Notes under the pieces: model-generated | What the model saw: only the letters and a program-made list of their open reading frames with translations | Database searches by the model: none | Told to the model about the DNA's origin: nothing | Shown: in pieces, positions 8,841 to 16,869 of the stretch | Layout: each line of letters begins with the position of its first letter | Numbering within the stretch: the first letter of the stretch is position 1 | From: Pseudomonadota bacterium | GTDB taxonomy: Bacteria > Pseudomonadota > Alphaproteobacteria > Rhizobiales > Beijerinckiaceae | Direction of reading: 5' to 3' | DNA length: 53,066 nucleotides | NCBI GenBank assembly: GCA_021781815.1 | Contig: JAJXWB010000025.1 | Location: 1-53,066 of the forward strand | Made by a program: the position numbers and the translations under genes

Positions 8841-9038
8841 ATGTTTCGCCTCGCCTTCATCCTGTTCGCCATCGTTTCGTCGCTGCTCGCGGCAAAGATT
8901 CGCGCCGATCAACAGCAGCCTGCCGGCGTCGCCTCTGTCACGAGTTCAGCGCCAGCCGTGGTAGCGGAACGCGACAGCTTGCTGAAGGCTGGCGACGTCG
9001 ATTCAAAATCCGGCGAATCGAGCGTCGTCCGGCGTTGA
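8841..9038 (+). CDS. Possible small secreted protein
   Basis: 65 codons beginning MFRLAFILFAIVSSLLAAKIRA, a credible signal peptide, then a Ser/Ala/Val-rich polar tail. ATG 8841 has AAGGA 8 nt upstream. I recognise no family. It stands between the divergent glycosyltransferase gene and the liv operon. Short length and high GC make a chance frame possible; the signal peptide plus ribosome site are the only support. Confidence 0.35.
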   Translation: MFRLAFILFAIVSSLLAAKIRADQQQPAGVASVTSSAPAVVAERDSLLKAGDVDSKSGESSVVRR

Positions 9039-9359
9039 CGCCGGCCGGGTCAGCGCGCCCGCGCTGATGTTGCATGGCTCTCGTCGCCCGGGAAGCCCCA
9101 GGCGCGGGGGCGTCGCTCCCCGATCATCAACTGGATAGAACGGCCGCAGCCAAATGGGCGCACTGCGCCCACGGACGCTGCGGCTTCATGCATTGCGTCT
9201 TCGCTGCTGCGGCTCGGGGCGTCGGGACCAGCGACTCCGCAGGATTTTTTTTTACGCTGGACAGCCGGTCAAACAGCCGGTCTGTCCGCTTGATTATCCT
9301 GCGACTTAGGCTAGGTTGCCCCACAAGATTGGCCGGAAATGGCCCGGGGAGGTTTATGC
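9039..9359. other. Intergenic region upstream of the liv operon
   Basis: About 320 bp without a convincing gene. It contains a run of nine T near 9246-9254 and a 12-bp near-perfect tandem repeat (acagccggtc unit) around 9261-9284. A weak TTGATT...TAGGTT pair near 9290-9316 could be the liv promoter. No binding-protein gene (livJ/K) is present here. Confidence 0.4.
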
Positions 9360-10115
9360 GTGAGTGAAGAATGCGTCCTCGAAACCGAGGGCCTGACGAA
9401 GGAGTTCGCCGGTTTTACGGCGGTCAAGGACGTATCTCTGCGCGTCATGCGCGGCTCGATCCATGCGCTGATCGGACCGAACGGCGCAGGCAAGACGACG
9501 TGCTTTAATCTTTTGACCAAGTTCCTTGAGCCGACGCGTGGGAGGATCTCCTACAAGGGCCGCGACATCACATCGATGAAGCCCGCCGAGGTCGCGCGGC
9601 TCGGGCTCATCCGCTCTTTCCAGATCTCAGCAGTCTTTCCGCATATGACGGCGCTCGAAAACGTCCGCGTCGCCCTCCAGCGAGAGCGCGGCAATTCCTT
9701 CGACTTCTGGCGCTCGAAGAGAGTTCTCGACGTCTACAACGATCGCGCCCGCACGCTGCTCGACGACGTTGGCCTGAGCGAATACGCCGACACCGTCGCG
9801 GTCGAAATGCCTTACGGACGCAAACGCGCGCTCGAAATCGCCACAACCCTCGCACTCGATCCGGAAATGATGCTGCTCGACGAACCGATGGCGGGCATGG
9901 GCCACGAGGACATCGACAAGATCGCCGCCCTGATCAAGAGCGTCTCGGCCAACCGCACCATCCTGATGGTCGAGCACAATCTGCAGGTCGTCGCCAATCT
10001 GTCAGATCGAATCACGGTTCTGACGCGCGGGCAAATTCTCGCGGAAGGAGATTATGCGACCGTTTCGATGAACCCCGACGTACGGCAAGCTTACATGGGA
10101 GTGGGTGATGCTTGA
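9360..10115 (+). CDS. livG: Branched-chain amino-acid ABC transporter ATPase LivG
   Basis: 251 residues. GTG 9360 is chosen because GGGGAGG (9346-9352) lies 7 nt upstream; the in-frame ATG 9339 lies before that site. Walker A GPNGAGKTT, the LivG-type atypical signature MPYGRKRALEIATTLA in place of LSGGQ, Walker B MMLLDEPMAGMG and the H-loop MVEHN are all present. It is one of the two cytoplasmic ATPases that power high-affinity uptake of Leu/Ile/Val or related amides through LivH/LivM. First gene of a compact livGFHM operon; its stop overlaps livF. Confidence 0.93.
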   Translation: MSEECVLETEGLTKEFAGFTAVKDVSLRVMRGSIHALIGPNGAGKTTCFNLLTKFLEPTRGRISYKGRDITSMKPAEVARLGLIRSFQISAVFPHMTALENVRVALQRERGNSFDFWRSKRVLDVYNDRARTLLDDVGLSEYADTVAVEMPYGRKRALEIATTLALDPEMMLLDEPMAGMGHEDIDKIAALIKSVSANRTILMVEHNLQVVANLSDRITVLTRGQILAEGDYATVSMNPDVRQAYMGVGDA

Positions 10116-10824
10116 CGCGACCAGCCAGCCGCTTCTGGAACTCGCCGGTCTCCAGGCCTGGTATGGCGAATCCCACATCCTGCACGGCGTCGATCTGGAC
10201 GTGCGCGCTGGCGAAGTCGTCACGCTGCTCGGACGAAACGGCGCCGGCAAGACGACGACGCTCAAATCGATCATGGGCATGGTGGGCAAGCGCGCGGGCT
10301 CAGTGCGGTTTGAGGGAACCGAAACGATCCACATGTCGTCCGATCGCATCGCGCGGCTCGGAATTGCGCTCTGCCCGGAAGAGCGCGGCATCTTCTCCTC
10401 GCTGAACGTGGAGGAAAATCTGATGCTGCCGCCGCAGGTTCGGCCCGGCGGACTGCCGCTCGACCAGATTTTCGATCTGTTCCCCAATCTGAAGGAACGC
10501 CTGTCAAGCCAGGGCACGAAGCTGTCCGGAGGCGAGCAGCAGATGCTGGCGATCGGGCGCATCCTGCGGACGGGCGCGACGTTGCTCATGCTGGATGAAC
10601 CGACGGAAGGTCTCGCGCCAGTCATCATCCAGCAGATCGGCCACACGATCCGCAAGCTCAAGGCGCAGGGCTTCACCATCCTTCTTGTCGAGCAGAATTT
10701 CCGCTTCGCCTCAACTGTCGCCGACCGCTACTATGTGATGGAGCACGGCAAGATCATCGACGGTTTCGCCAACAGCGAACTGGCGGCGAACATGGACAAG
10801 CTGCACACCTATCTCGGCGTCTGA
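10108..10824 (+). CDS. livF: Branched-chain amino-acid ABC transporter ATPase LivF
   Basis: 238 residues with Walker A GRNGAGKTT, signature LSGGEQQML, Walker B LLMLDEPTEGLAP and H-loop LLVEQN, the canonical set for LivF. ATG 10108 (or GTG 10105) overlaps the last codons of livG, so the two ATPases are translationally coupled. Partners are livH and livM immediately downstream. Confidence 0.94.
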   Translation: MLDATSQPLLELAGLQAWYGESHILHGVDLDVRAGEVVTLLGRNGAGKTTTLKSIMGMVGKRAGSVRFEGTETIHMSSDRIARLGIALCPEERGIFSSLNVEENLMLPPQVRPGGLPLDQIFDLFPNLKERLSSQGTKLSGGEQQMLAIGRILRTGATLLMLDEPTEGLAPVIIQQIGHTIRKLKAQGFTILLVEQNFRFASTVADRYYVMEHGKIIDGFANSELAANMDKLHTYLGV

Positions 10825-10839
10825 CGCGAGTTCTCTGTC

Positions 10840-11730
10840 ATGATGATTCCCATCCTGAATATTTCCACGCAGGCTCTGTTCGGCCAGCTCCTGCTCGGCC
10901 TGATCAACGGCGCTTTCTATGCTCTGCTGAGCCTAGGCCTCGCCGTCATCTTCGGCATGCTGAACATCGTCAATTTCGCGCATGGCGCGCTCTATATGGT
11001 GGGCGCCTTCTGCGCGTACTTCCTGCTCAACCTCTTCGGCCTCGGCTATTGGTGGGCGTTGCTGATCGCGCCCATCGTCGTTGGGGCGCTCGGCGTCGTG
11101 ATCGAGCGGACGATGCTGCAGAGGCTCGCAGGACTGGACCACCTGTACGGTCTGTTGCTCACATTCGGTCTCGCGCTGATCATTCAGGGCGTGTTCCAGA
11201 ACTATTTCGGCTCGTCCGGGCTGCCCTACGCCATTCCGCCGGAATTGCAGGGCGGCTCGAATCTCGGCTTCATGTATCTGCCGAACTATCGTGGCTGGGT
11301 GGTTGTGTTCTCGCTTGTGGTCTGTCTGGCGACCTGGTTCATGATCGAACGGACGAAGCTTGGCGCCTATCTGCGCGCAGCAACCGAGAACCCCTCGCTC
11401 GTGCGCGCCTTCGGCATCAATGTTCCGTTGATGATCACGCTGACCTATGGCTTCGGCGTCGGCCTTGCGGCGCTCGCCGGAGTGCTCGCGGCGCCAATCA
11501 ACCAGGTCCGGCCCTTGATGGGCGCGGACTTCATCATCGTCGTGTTCGCGGTGGTCGTGATCGGCGGCATGGGCTCGATCATGGGATCTGTCGTCACCGG
11601 ATTCATGCTCGGTGTGGTCGAAGGAATGACGAAGGTCTTCTGGCCCGAGGCGTCGAACACCGTGGTTTTCGTCATCATGGCCGTCGTTTTGCTCATCAAG
11701 CCCGCCGGCCTTTTCGGAAGGACTGCCTGA
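10840..11730 (+). CDS. livH: Branched-chain amino-acid ABC transporter permease LivH
   Basis: 296 residues, about eight hydrophobic segments. LivH hallmarks include GLINGAFYALLSLGLAVIFG near the N-terminus, NFAHGALYMVGAF, and the ATPase-coupling GINVPLMITLTYGFGVGLAALAG loop. Inner-membrane half of the translocation pore with LivM. Starts 15 nt after livF. Confidence 0.94.
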   Translation: MMIPILNISTQALFGQLLLGLINGAFYALLSLGLAVIFGMLNIVNFAHGALYMVGAFCAYFLLNLFGLGYWWALLIAPIVVGALGVVIERTMLQRLAGLDHLYGLLLTFGLALIIQGVFQNYFGSSGLPYAIPPELQGGSNLGFMYLPNYRGWVVVFSLVVCLATWFMIERTKLGAYLRAATENPSLVRAFGINVPLMITLTYGFGVGLAALAGVLAAPINQVRPLMGADFIIVVFAVVVIGGMGSIMGSVVTGFMLGVVEGMTKVFWPEASNTVVFVIMAVVLLIKPAGLFGRTA

Positions 11731-11731
11731 C

Positions 11732-12751
11732 ATGACCGCGCACGCGATTTCCTCGAGCGCGGCCATCGACGCGGCCAAGCGGCGCGACGAACTGATCGCC
11801 TTCGCCGTTCTGTTCCTTGTCCTGGCTGCGGCGCCGGCGGTCATTTATCCGTTTTTCCTCATGCAGGCCTTGTGCTTCGCGCTGTTTGCCTGCGCCTTCA
11901 ATCTGCTCATCGGCTACGTCGGACTCCTGTCGTTCGGACACGCCATGTTCCTCGGCCTGGCCGGATACGTTTCGGCGCATATGGCCAAGGTTGGAACGAT
12001 CGACATTGGTTCCGCCAATTTCGGGATTCATCTGAATTTCGGCCCGATGAACCCGCTCGTCGCCATCCTGTTCGGCGTCGCCGCCTCCGCCATTCTCGGC
12101 GTCCTGACGGGCGCGCTCGCGATCCGGCGGCAAGGCATCTATTTCGCGATGATCACGCTGGCCCTGTCGCAGATGATCTATTTCTTCTGCCTGCAGGCGC
12201 CATTCACGCACGGCGAGGATGGCATCCAGGGCGTGCCGCAGGGCAAACTTCTTCTGGGCCACATCGATCTGTCGCAACAGACGACGATGTATTACTTCGT
12301 TCTGGCGATATTCGTCGTCGGCTTCGCAATTATCCATCGCGTCGTCAATTCGCCGTTCGGCGACGTGCTGAAGTCGATCCGCGAGAACGAACCGCGCGCC
12401 ATTTCGCTCGGCTACAAATCCGATCAGTACAAGCTGGCGGCCTTTGTGCTGTCGGCGGCGCTGGTCGGACTTGCTGGCGCCACCAAATCCATCGTGGCCC
12501 AGAACGCCTCGCTGACTGACGTGCATTTCGCAATGTCAGGCGAGGTCGTGCTGATGACGCTGGTCGGCGGCCTCGGCACGTTCTTTGGCCCGATCGTCGG
12601 CGCCTTCATCATTGTCGCGATGCAGAATTATCTCGCGGGCTTCGGCCAGTGGGTGCAGGTCATTCAGGGCGTTATATTCGTCGCCTGCGTGCTTGCTTTT
12701 CGTCGCGGCATTGTCGGCGAAATAGCTCACCGGCTCGGTATTTCGCTGTAG
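11732..12751 (+). CDS. livM: Branched-chain amino-acid ABC transporter permease LivM
   Basis: 339 residues, multi-spanning, with YVGLLSFGHAMFLGLAGY and the coupling loop SIRENEPRAISLGYKSDQYKLAAFVLSAALVGLAGA. Second permease of the liv system; it begins 1 nt after the livH stop. No periplasmic binding protein is encoded in the operon, so the substrate (Leu/Ile/Val, amides or urea-like) is open. Confidence 0.94.
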   Translation: MTAHAISSSAAIDAAKRRDELIAFAVLFLVLAAAPAVIYPFFLMQALCFALFACAFNLLIGYVGLLSFGHAMFLGLAGYVSAHMAKVGTIDIGSANFGIHLNFGPMNPLVAILFGVAASAILGVLTGALAIRRQGIYFAMITLALSQMIYFFCLQAPFTHGEDGIQGVPQGKLLLGHIDLSQQTTMYYFVLAIFVVGFAIIHRVVNSPFGDVLKSIRENEPRAISLGYKSDQYKLAAFVLSAALVGLAGATKSIVAQNASLTDVHFAMSGEVVLMTLVGGLGTFFGPIVGAFIIVAMQNYLAGFGQWVQVIQGVIFVACVLAFRRGIVGEIAHRLGISL

Positions 12752-12768
12752 CGGCGGCGTCGCATCCC

Positions 12769-12788
12769 GGCCGGGTCAACCCGGGGCC
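12769..12788 (+). terminator. Weak hairpin between livM and dedA
   Basis: GGCCGGG...CCCGGGGCC forms a GC-rich stem with a short loop and one bulge, followed by acgcattttc. It lies between convergent livM and dedA and may end the liv transcript. The T-tract is poor. Confidence 0.35.
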
Positions 12789-12811
12789 ACGCATTTTCTT
12801 CGCGGGGATCC

Positions 12812-13462
12812 TTATTTTCGCAGTCTGTCTGTTTCGGCTGACGCCTCAGAATTAACAAGAAACTCGCGCTCGTATTTCTCTTCCTGGCGTCGCACCAACC
12901 ACCAGCCAGCAACCAGGCCGGCGACAGCGATCGCCAGCCCGATCATGCCGATTGGCCCCGCCACACGCTGCATCGCGTCGCCGAACACATAGCCGCCGAC
13001 GCCGTACAGGGTCGCCCAACAGATACCCCCGGCTGCGTTGTAAATCAGGAACGAACGCCAGCTATAGCGATTGACCCCGGCGAGCAGCGCGGCGAAGATT
13101 CGCAGCACTGCGATAAACCGTCCGAAGAAGACGATTTTCGCGCCGTGGCGCTTGAACATGTGCTGGCCGAAGGCCAGCCGCTTCTCATCCAGGCCAATCA
13201 TTTCGCCATAGCGCCGGACGAGCGGCAGACCGAATCTGCGGCCGATCGCAAAACCGAAATTGTCGCCGATAATGGCGGCGGCCGACGCGACGCCGATGAC
13301 ATGGGCGATTTCCAATTCGCCTGACATTCCCGCATAGACCGAAGAGAGCACGAGAGCGGTTTCGCCCGGCAACGGCACGCCGGCGCTCTCGAACATGACG
13401 ATCAGGAATACGGCATAGAGTCCGTAATTCGCGACGATTGGCTGTATCCACGTATGAAGCAT
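12812..13462 (-). CDS. DedA family membrane protein (copy 1)
   Basis: 216 residues. DedA/SNARE-associated signature: FESAGVPLPGETAL, then IGDNFGFAIGRRFG and FFGRFIAVLRIFAALLAGVNR, with hydrophobic segments at both ends. DedA proteins are inner-membrane, proton-linked; some flip undecaprenyl phosphate or phosphatidylethanolamine. It starts 6 nt after the stop of a second DedA gene, so the two form one transcript. The acidic/Arg residues (E, R-x-x-R) typical of the family are present. Confidence 0.92.
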   Translation of the reverse strand: MLHTWIQPIVANYGLYAVFLIVMFESAGVPLPGETALVLSSVYAGMSGELEIAHVIGVASAAAIIGDNFGFAIGRRFGLPLVRRYGEMIGLDEKRLAFGQHMFKRHGAKIVFFGRFIAVLRIFAALLAGVNRYSWRSFLIYNAAGGICWATLYGVGGYVFGDAMQRVAGPIGMIGLAIAVAGLVAGWWLVRRQEEKYEREFLVNSEASAETDRLRK

Positions 13463-13468
13463 GCGCGT

Positions 13469-14113
13469 CTAGACCGTGGATCCGGCGCGCATGGCGACTT
13501 CGGCGTCGGCCAGCAGCTTGTCTTCGTGCAGCTTGTAAAAGCGCCAACCGAAGATGATCGCGGCAAGCGCGACCACAAACATTGCGACGCCGAATGGCCC
13601 GGCGACGCGGTGGAACCCCTTGCCGAGCGTATAACCGCCCAGGCCGAATACTGTGGCCCAGACGATCCCTCCCGCCGCATTGTATGCAAAGAACCGGGCC
13701 GGCGGCAGTTGGTTGACGCCGGCGAGCAGCGCCGCAAACGCACGCAGAAAGGCGACGAAGCGACCGAAGAATACGATCTTGCCGCCGTGCAAGCGGAACA
13801 GATATTGCCCCAGCTTCTGGCGGCGTTCATCAAGTCCGACGATATCGCCGAACTTCTTGAGGATGGGAGGCCCCGCCTCTCGCCCGACCCAGAAGCCAAT
13901 ATTGTCCCCGACGATCGCGCCAAGCGCGGCGGCAGCGATCACAAGCCAGATTTCGAGACGATGCGTCGCGCCGGCATAGACTGCGGCGCTGATCAGCACG
14001 GATTCGCCCGGCAGTGGCACGCCGGCGCTCTCCAGCGCGACCACGAGCATAATCAGTTCATAGCCGTAGGTGTGCAGCAAAGATGAGATGGTTTCGTGAT
14101 CAAGAAAATACAC
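13469..14113 (-). CDS. DedA family membrane protein (copy 2)
   Basis: 214 residues from GTG 14113, chosen because CTGGAG lies 7 nt upstream and the first helix follows directly; the frame is open to 14224, but that extension is Arg-rich and non-membranous. ESAGVPLPGES, VGDNIGFWVGREAG and FFGRFVAFLRAFAALLAGVNQ repeat the DedA pattern. It differs enough from copy 1 to be an old paralogue rather than a recent duplication. Probable lipid-carrier transport or envelope homeostasis. Confidence 0.9.
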   Translation of the reverse strand: MYFLDHETISSLLHTYGYELIMLVVALESAGVPLPGESVLISAAVYAGATHRLEIWLVIAAAALGAIVGDNIGFWVGREAGPPILKKFGDIVGLDERRQKLGQYLFRLHGGKIVFFGRFVAFLRAFAALLAGVNQLPPARFFAYNAAGGIVWATVFGLGGYTLGKGFHRVAGPFGVAMFVVALAAIIFGWRFYKLHEDKLLADAEVAMRAGSTV

Positions 14114-14168
14114 ATGAGGCTCCAGAATGGCGCCCCGACATATATTCGGTTGACCGAGAGAGGCAAGT

Positions 14169-14471
14169 TCAGCCCGTTGTCGCGTTCGCCGCCTTGCCGG
14201 CTTCCGCCAGCGCCGGTTCGACAATCAGGCGAAAGCCGGAAAGAACGGGCTGATCCTCGCCAGCGACAGCGCGCTGCAGGTTCTCCAGATCGCCCGCGCG
14301 GGCGCGGCTTCGAAACTGAATGACCGCGGTCGCCGCCCAGATCCCGGCCCGCACTCCCTTGCGTGAGGCGGCATCCCGTACCCGGCGCGCGAAGGCGCCG
14401 CCAATGGAAACGACTGCAGCTTCCGCCACATTGGCGTTCGCACAGGCGTTGACAATGTCCTGGACGACCAT
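14169..14471 (-). CDS. Small hypothetical protein
   Basis: 100 residues from ATG 14471 (MVVQDIVNACANANVAEAAVVSIGGAFARRV...). No signal peptide or membrane helix; helical, Ala/Arg-rich. I do not recognise the family. The frame is open to 14657, so an N-terminal extension of 62 residues is possible, but no good ribosome site supports it. It precedes the dedA pair on the same strand with a short gap. Confidence 0.55.
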   Translation of the reverse strand: MVVQDIVNACANANVAEAAVVSIGGAFARRVRDAASRKGVRAGIWAATAVIQFRSRARAGDLENLQRAVAGEDQPVLSGFRLIVEPALAEAGKAANATTG

Positions 14472-14659
14472 AGGCGTTCTCTCTTGTTCGATCTGTCGGA
14501 GCAACGGTTCGAAGTAGCCGGCTACGGTTCCGCGACAAGAAGCGTAGCGATCAATTTTAAATTTACTCGCAAAACGCGACTGCATCGTGACGCGACGGCC
14601 CCGTGAAACATTGATATTTTCGCTGGACGCAGGACTACCGTCGCATTGCCGCCTCAATT

Positions 14660-14695
14660 GTTAAGACAAAGGCGCGTCATGTTAAGATCAAGGCG
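14660..14695. repeat. Two 15-bp direct repeats spaced by 21 bp
   Basis: gttaagacaaaggcg (14660-14674) and gttaagatcaaggcg (14681-14695) match at 13 of 15 positions and are exactly two helical turns apart. They lie in the region between the minus-strand hypothetical gene and the glyoxalase gene and could bind a tandem regulator. No factor can be named. Confidence 0.4.
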
Positions 14696-14735
14696 TCAAA
14701 ATGGCCGCGCTCGACCGGCACGAAGTCTTCGTCTG

Positions 14736-15176
14736 TCACCAGACTCCGACATTCTGCATCGACAACCACGGCTCGGCCGGCGCCAGGGCTTCGCCTTTCT
14801 GTAACAACTCGATCGAAATATTATCCGGCGTTCGGACGAAAGCCATGCGCCCGTCGCGCGGCGGTCGGTTGATAGTGACGCCAGCCTTCATGAGCCGGTC
14901 GCAAATGGCATAGATGTCGTCGACCCGATAGGCGAGATGGCCGAAGTTGCGACCGCCCGTGTATTCTTCCGGATCCCAGTTGTAGGTCAGTTCGACAAGC
15001 GGCGCATTTCGCCCCTTTGCCAGTTCCAGATCTTCTGGCGCGGCCAGAAACACGAGCGTGAACCGTCCTGCATCGCTGGACACGCGACGCACTTCCAACA
15101 GGCCGAGCTTGTTAATGAAAAAGTCGAGCGTGCGGTCCAGGTCGGCGACCCGGATCATTGTGTGCAGATACTGCAA
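14736..15176 (-). CDS. Lactoylglutathione lyase / glyoxalase-fold protein
   Basis: 146 residues of the vicinal-oxygen-chelate fold with two beta-alpha-beta-beta-beta modules. Metal ligands appear as H5 in QYLHTMIRV, E in PLVELTYNWDPEEY, H in FGHLAYRVDDIY and E in ISIELLQKGE, as in Glo1. The segment LELTYNWDPEEYTGGRNFGHLA-type is diagnostic of glyoxalase I. It detoxifies methylglyoxal with glutathione. Stands alone, divergent from the CDF transporter. Confidence 0.88.
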   Translation of the reverse strand: MQYLHTMIRVADLDRTLDFFINKLGLLEVRRVSSDAGRFTLVFLAAPEDLELAKGRNAPLVELTYNWDPEEYTGGRNFGHLAYRVDDIYAICDRLMKAGVTINRPPRDGRMAFVRTPDNISIELLQKGEALAPAEPWLSMQNVGVW

Positions 15177-15310
15177 GTTTCTTCTCCCCGCTAGAAACAG
15201 GCGCAGAATCAGCCAGACCGACCCGGATGTGAAGCAGAAACTTGCCGCCCGATATGCGATGGCCTAGACGAACCGCAACGCGGAACACAGTGCGCACCGA
15301 GAACGACAAT

Positions 15311-16693
15311 ATGTCCGACGTACATGCTCGCAAGGAAAATGCGGCGCTCGCCTCGATTTCGGCGAGCGCCGTGATTGCAATCGGCAAGCTTTTCGCCGGC
15401 CTGATGTCGGGTTCGCTCGCCCTGCTGTCCGAAGCGGGCCACGCTTTCGTCGATACGGGCGCCACGATCCTCACCTGGCTGGCGGTCCGCGAGTCAGGCA
15501 AACCCGCCGACGAGGAACATCACTACGGTCATGGCAAATACGAGTCGCTCGCGGCTCTCGCCGAGACGGGCCTTCTGTTCGCGTTGACCGCTTTCGTGAC
15601 CATCGAGGCGATCCACCGCCTCGCGACCAAGGACAGCGCGGTCGAGCCCAAGGCGATCGCTTTTGTCGTTCTCGGCGCTTCGATCGTCATCGATCTCGTG
15701 CGGTGGCGGTCATTATCGCGGATCGCGCGCGAAACGAAGAGCGACGCTCTCGCCGCCGATGCGCTGCATTTTTCCAGCGACCTTCTTGCCTCCGCGCTGG
15801 TCCTCGCCGGTCTCGTCGCAACGATCTTCGGCTATCCGCAGGCCGACGCATTTGCGGCCTTCGGCGTCGCAGGCTTTGTCGCTTTTGCAGGATACCGGCT
15901 CGGCAGGCGCACGGTGGACTCGCTGCTCGACACGGCGCCGAAAGGCGCCGCCGTGCGGATCCGCGCTGCGGTCGAAAACGTCCCTGGCGTCGCCGGCATC
16001 GATTTTCTGCGCCTGCGGCCCGCCGGCGCCAAATTGCTTGGGGAAATCGGCATCGGCGTGGCGAGAACATTGCCGATGGAGCGGGTGGCGCGGATTTCGA
16101 CAAACGTGATCGAAGCTATCAAACTGGCGGAGCCTGACGCCGAACTGACGCTGACATCGGCGCCCCTGGCACTCGATAATGAGACTGCGCTAGAAAAGAT
16201 TCTGCTTGCGGCGGCTCGTCAACGCCGCGCAGTGCATCATGTGACCGTGCAGGAAATCGACGGACGGCGATCCGTGTCGCTTGATCTCGAACTTGATGGA
16301 CGTATGGCGCATGGCGTGGCGCATGAAGCGGCGACGCGCCTGGAACTGGCCGTTCGCGAGGAACTGGGCGACGACACCGAAGTCGAGACGCACATAGAAC
16401 CGCTCGAAACGCGCGAACTCGAAGGGCATGATGCGCCGGAAGCGATGGCAGAGGCGATTACCGTCGAACTCGCGGACGCCGCGGCCAGGGCGGGCACGAT
16501 CAGCGATGTCCATAACGTGCGCGTTCGCGAGACGGTGGCGGGCATCGTCGTCAATTACCATTGCTGCGTCGACCCGGCGCTTTCCGTGACCGCCGTGCAT
16601 GAAGCTGTCGATGAACTGGACCGCGGCATAAAATCCGCCCGCCCGGACATTTGTCGGGTCGTAGGCCACGCAGAACCGCTGGCGCGTCGCTGA
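15311..16693 (+). CDS. Cation diffusion facilitator with long C-terminal domain
   Basis: 460 residues, against about 300 for a standard CDF protein. The N-terminal 210 residues hold six hydrophobic helices with the two metal-site motifs, GHAFVDTG in TM2 and DALHFSSDLLASA in TM5 (H-x-x-x-D). After residue 215 come two or three ferredoxin-like cytoplasmic segments (IRAAVENVPGVAGIDFLRLRPAG..., then a second region with many Glu/His). It exports a divalent metal (Zn, Fe, Mn or Co) by proton antiport. Start ATG 15311 leaves the first helix close to the N-terminus. Confidence 0.88.
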   Translation: MSDVHARKENAALASISASAVIAIGKLFAGLMSGSLALLSEAGHAFVDTGATILTWLAVRESGKPADEEHHYGHGKYESLAALAETGLLFALTAFVTIEAIHRLATKDSAVEPKAIAFVVLGASIVIDLVRWRSLSRIARETKSDALAADALHFSSDLLASALVLAGLVATIFGYPQADAFAAFGVAGFVAFAGYRLGRRTVDSLLDTAPKGAAVRIRAAVENVPGVAGIDFLRLRPAGAKLLGEIGIGVARTLPMERVARISTNVIEAIKLAEPDAELTLTSAPLALDNETALEKILLAAARQRRAVHHVTVQEIDGRRSVSLDLELDGRMAHGVAHEAATRLELAVREELGDDTEVETHIEPLETRELEGHDAPEAMAEAITVELADAAARAGTISDVHNVRVRETVAGIVVNYHCCVDPALSVTAVHEAVDELDRGIKSARPDICRVVGHAEPLARR

Positions 16694-16786
16694 TCGCCTC
16701 GAGCATGTTCTGGCTCCGTTCACGAAAAATAGTGGAGTTGGGAAAAATCCCATTCATGTTTCGTTAATCGGTCTGGACAAATCCGC

Positions 16787-16812
16787 AATCACGGATTCTG
16801 ATGGCCGTGATT
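16787..16812. promoter_or_regulatory. Inverted repeat upstream of the PAS kinase
   Basis: aatcacgg (16787-16794) and ccgtgatt (16805-16812) form an 8-bp perfect inverted repeat with a 10-bp spacer, 58 bp before the kinase start. Could be an operator; the T-tract needed for a terminator is absent. Confidence 0.35.
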
Positions 16813-16869
16813 CGGGCGCGATGCGGCACATAGCGTCTGGATCACAGAGGCGATTCGAGGGGGCCATTC

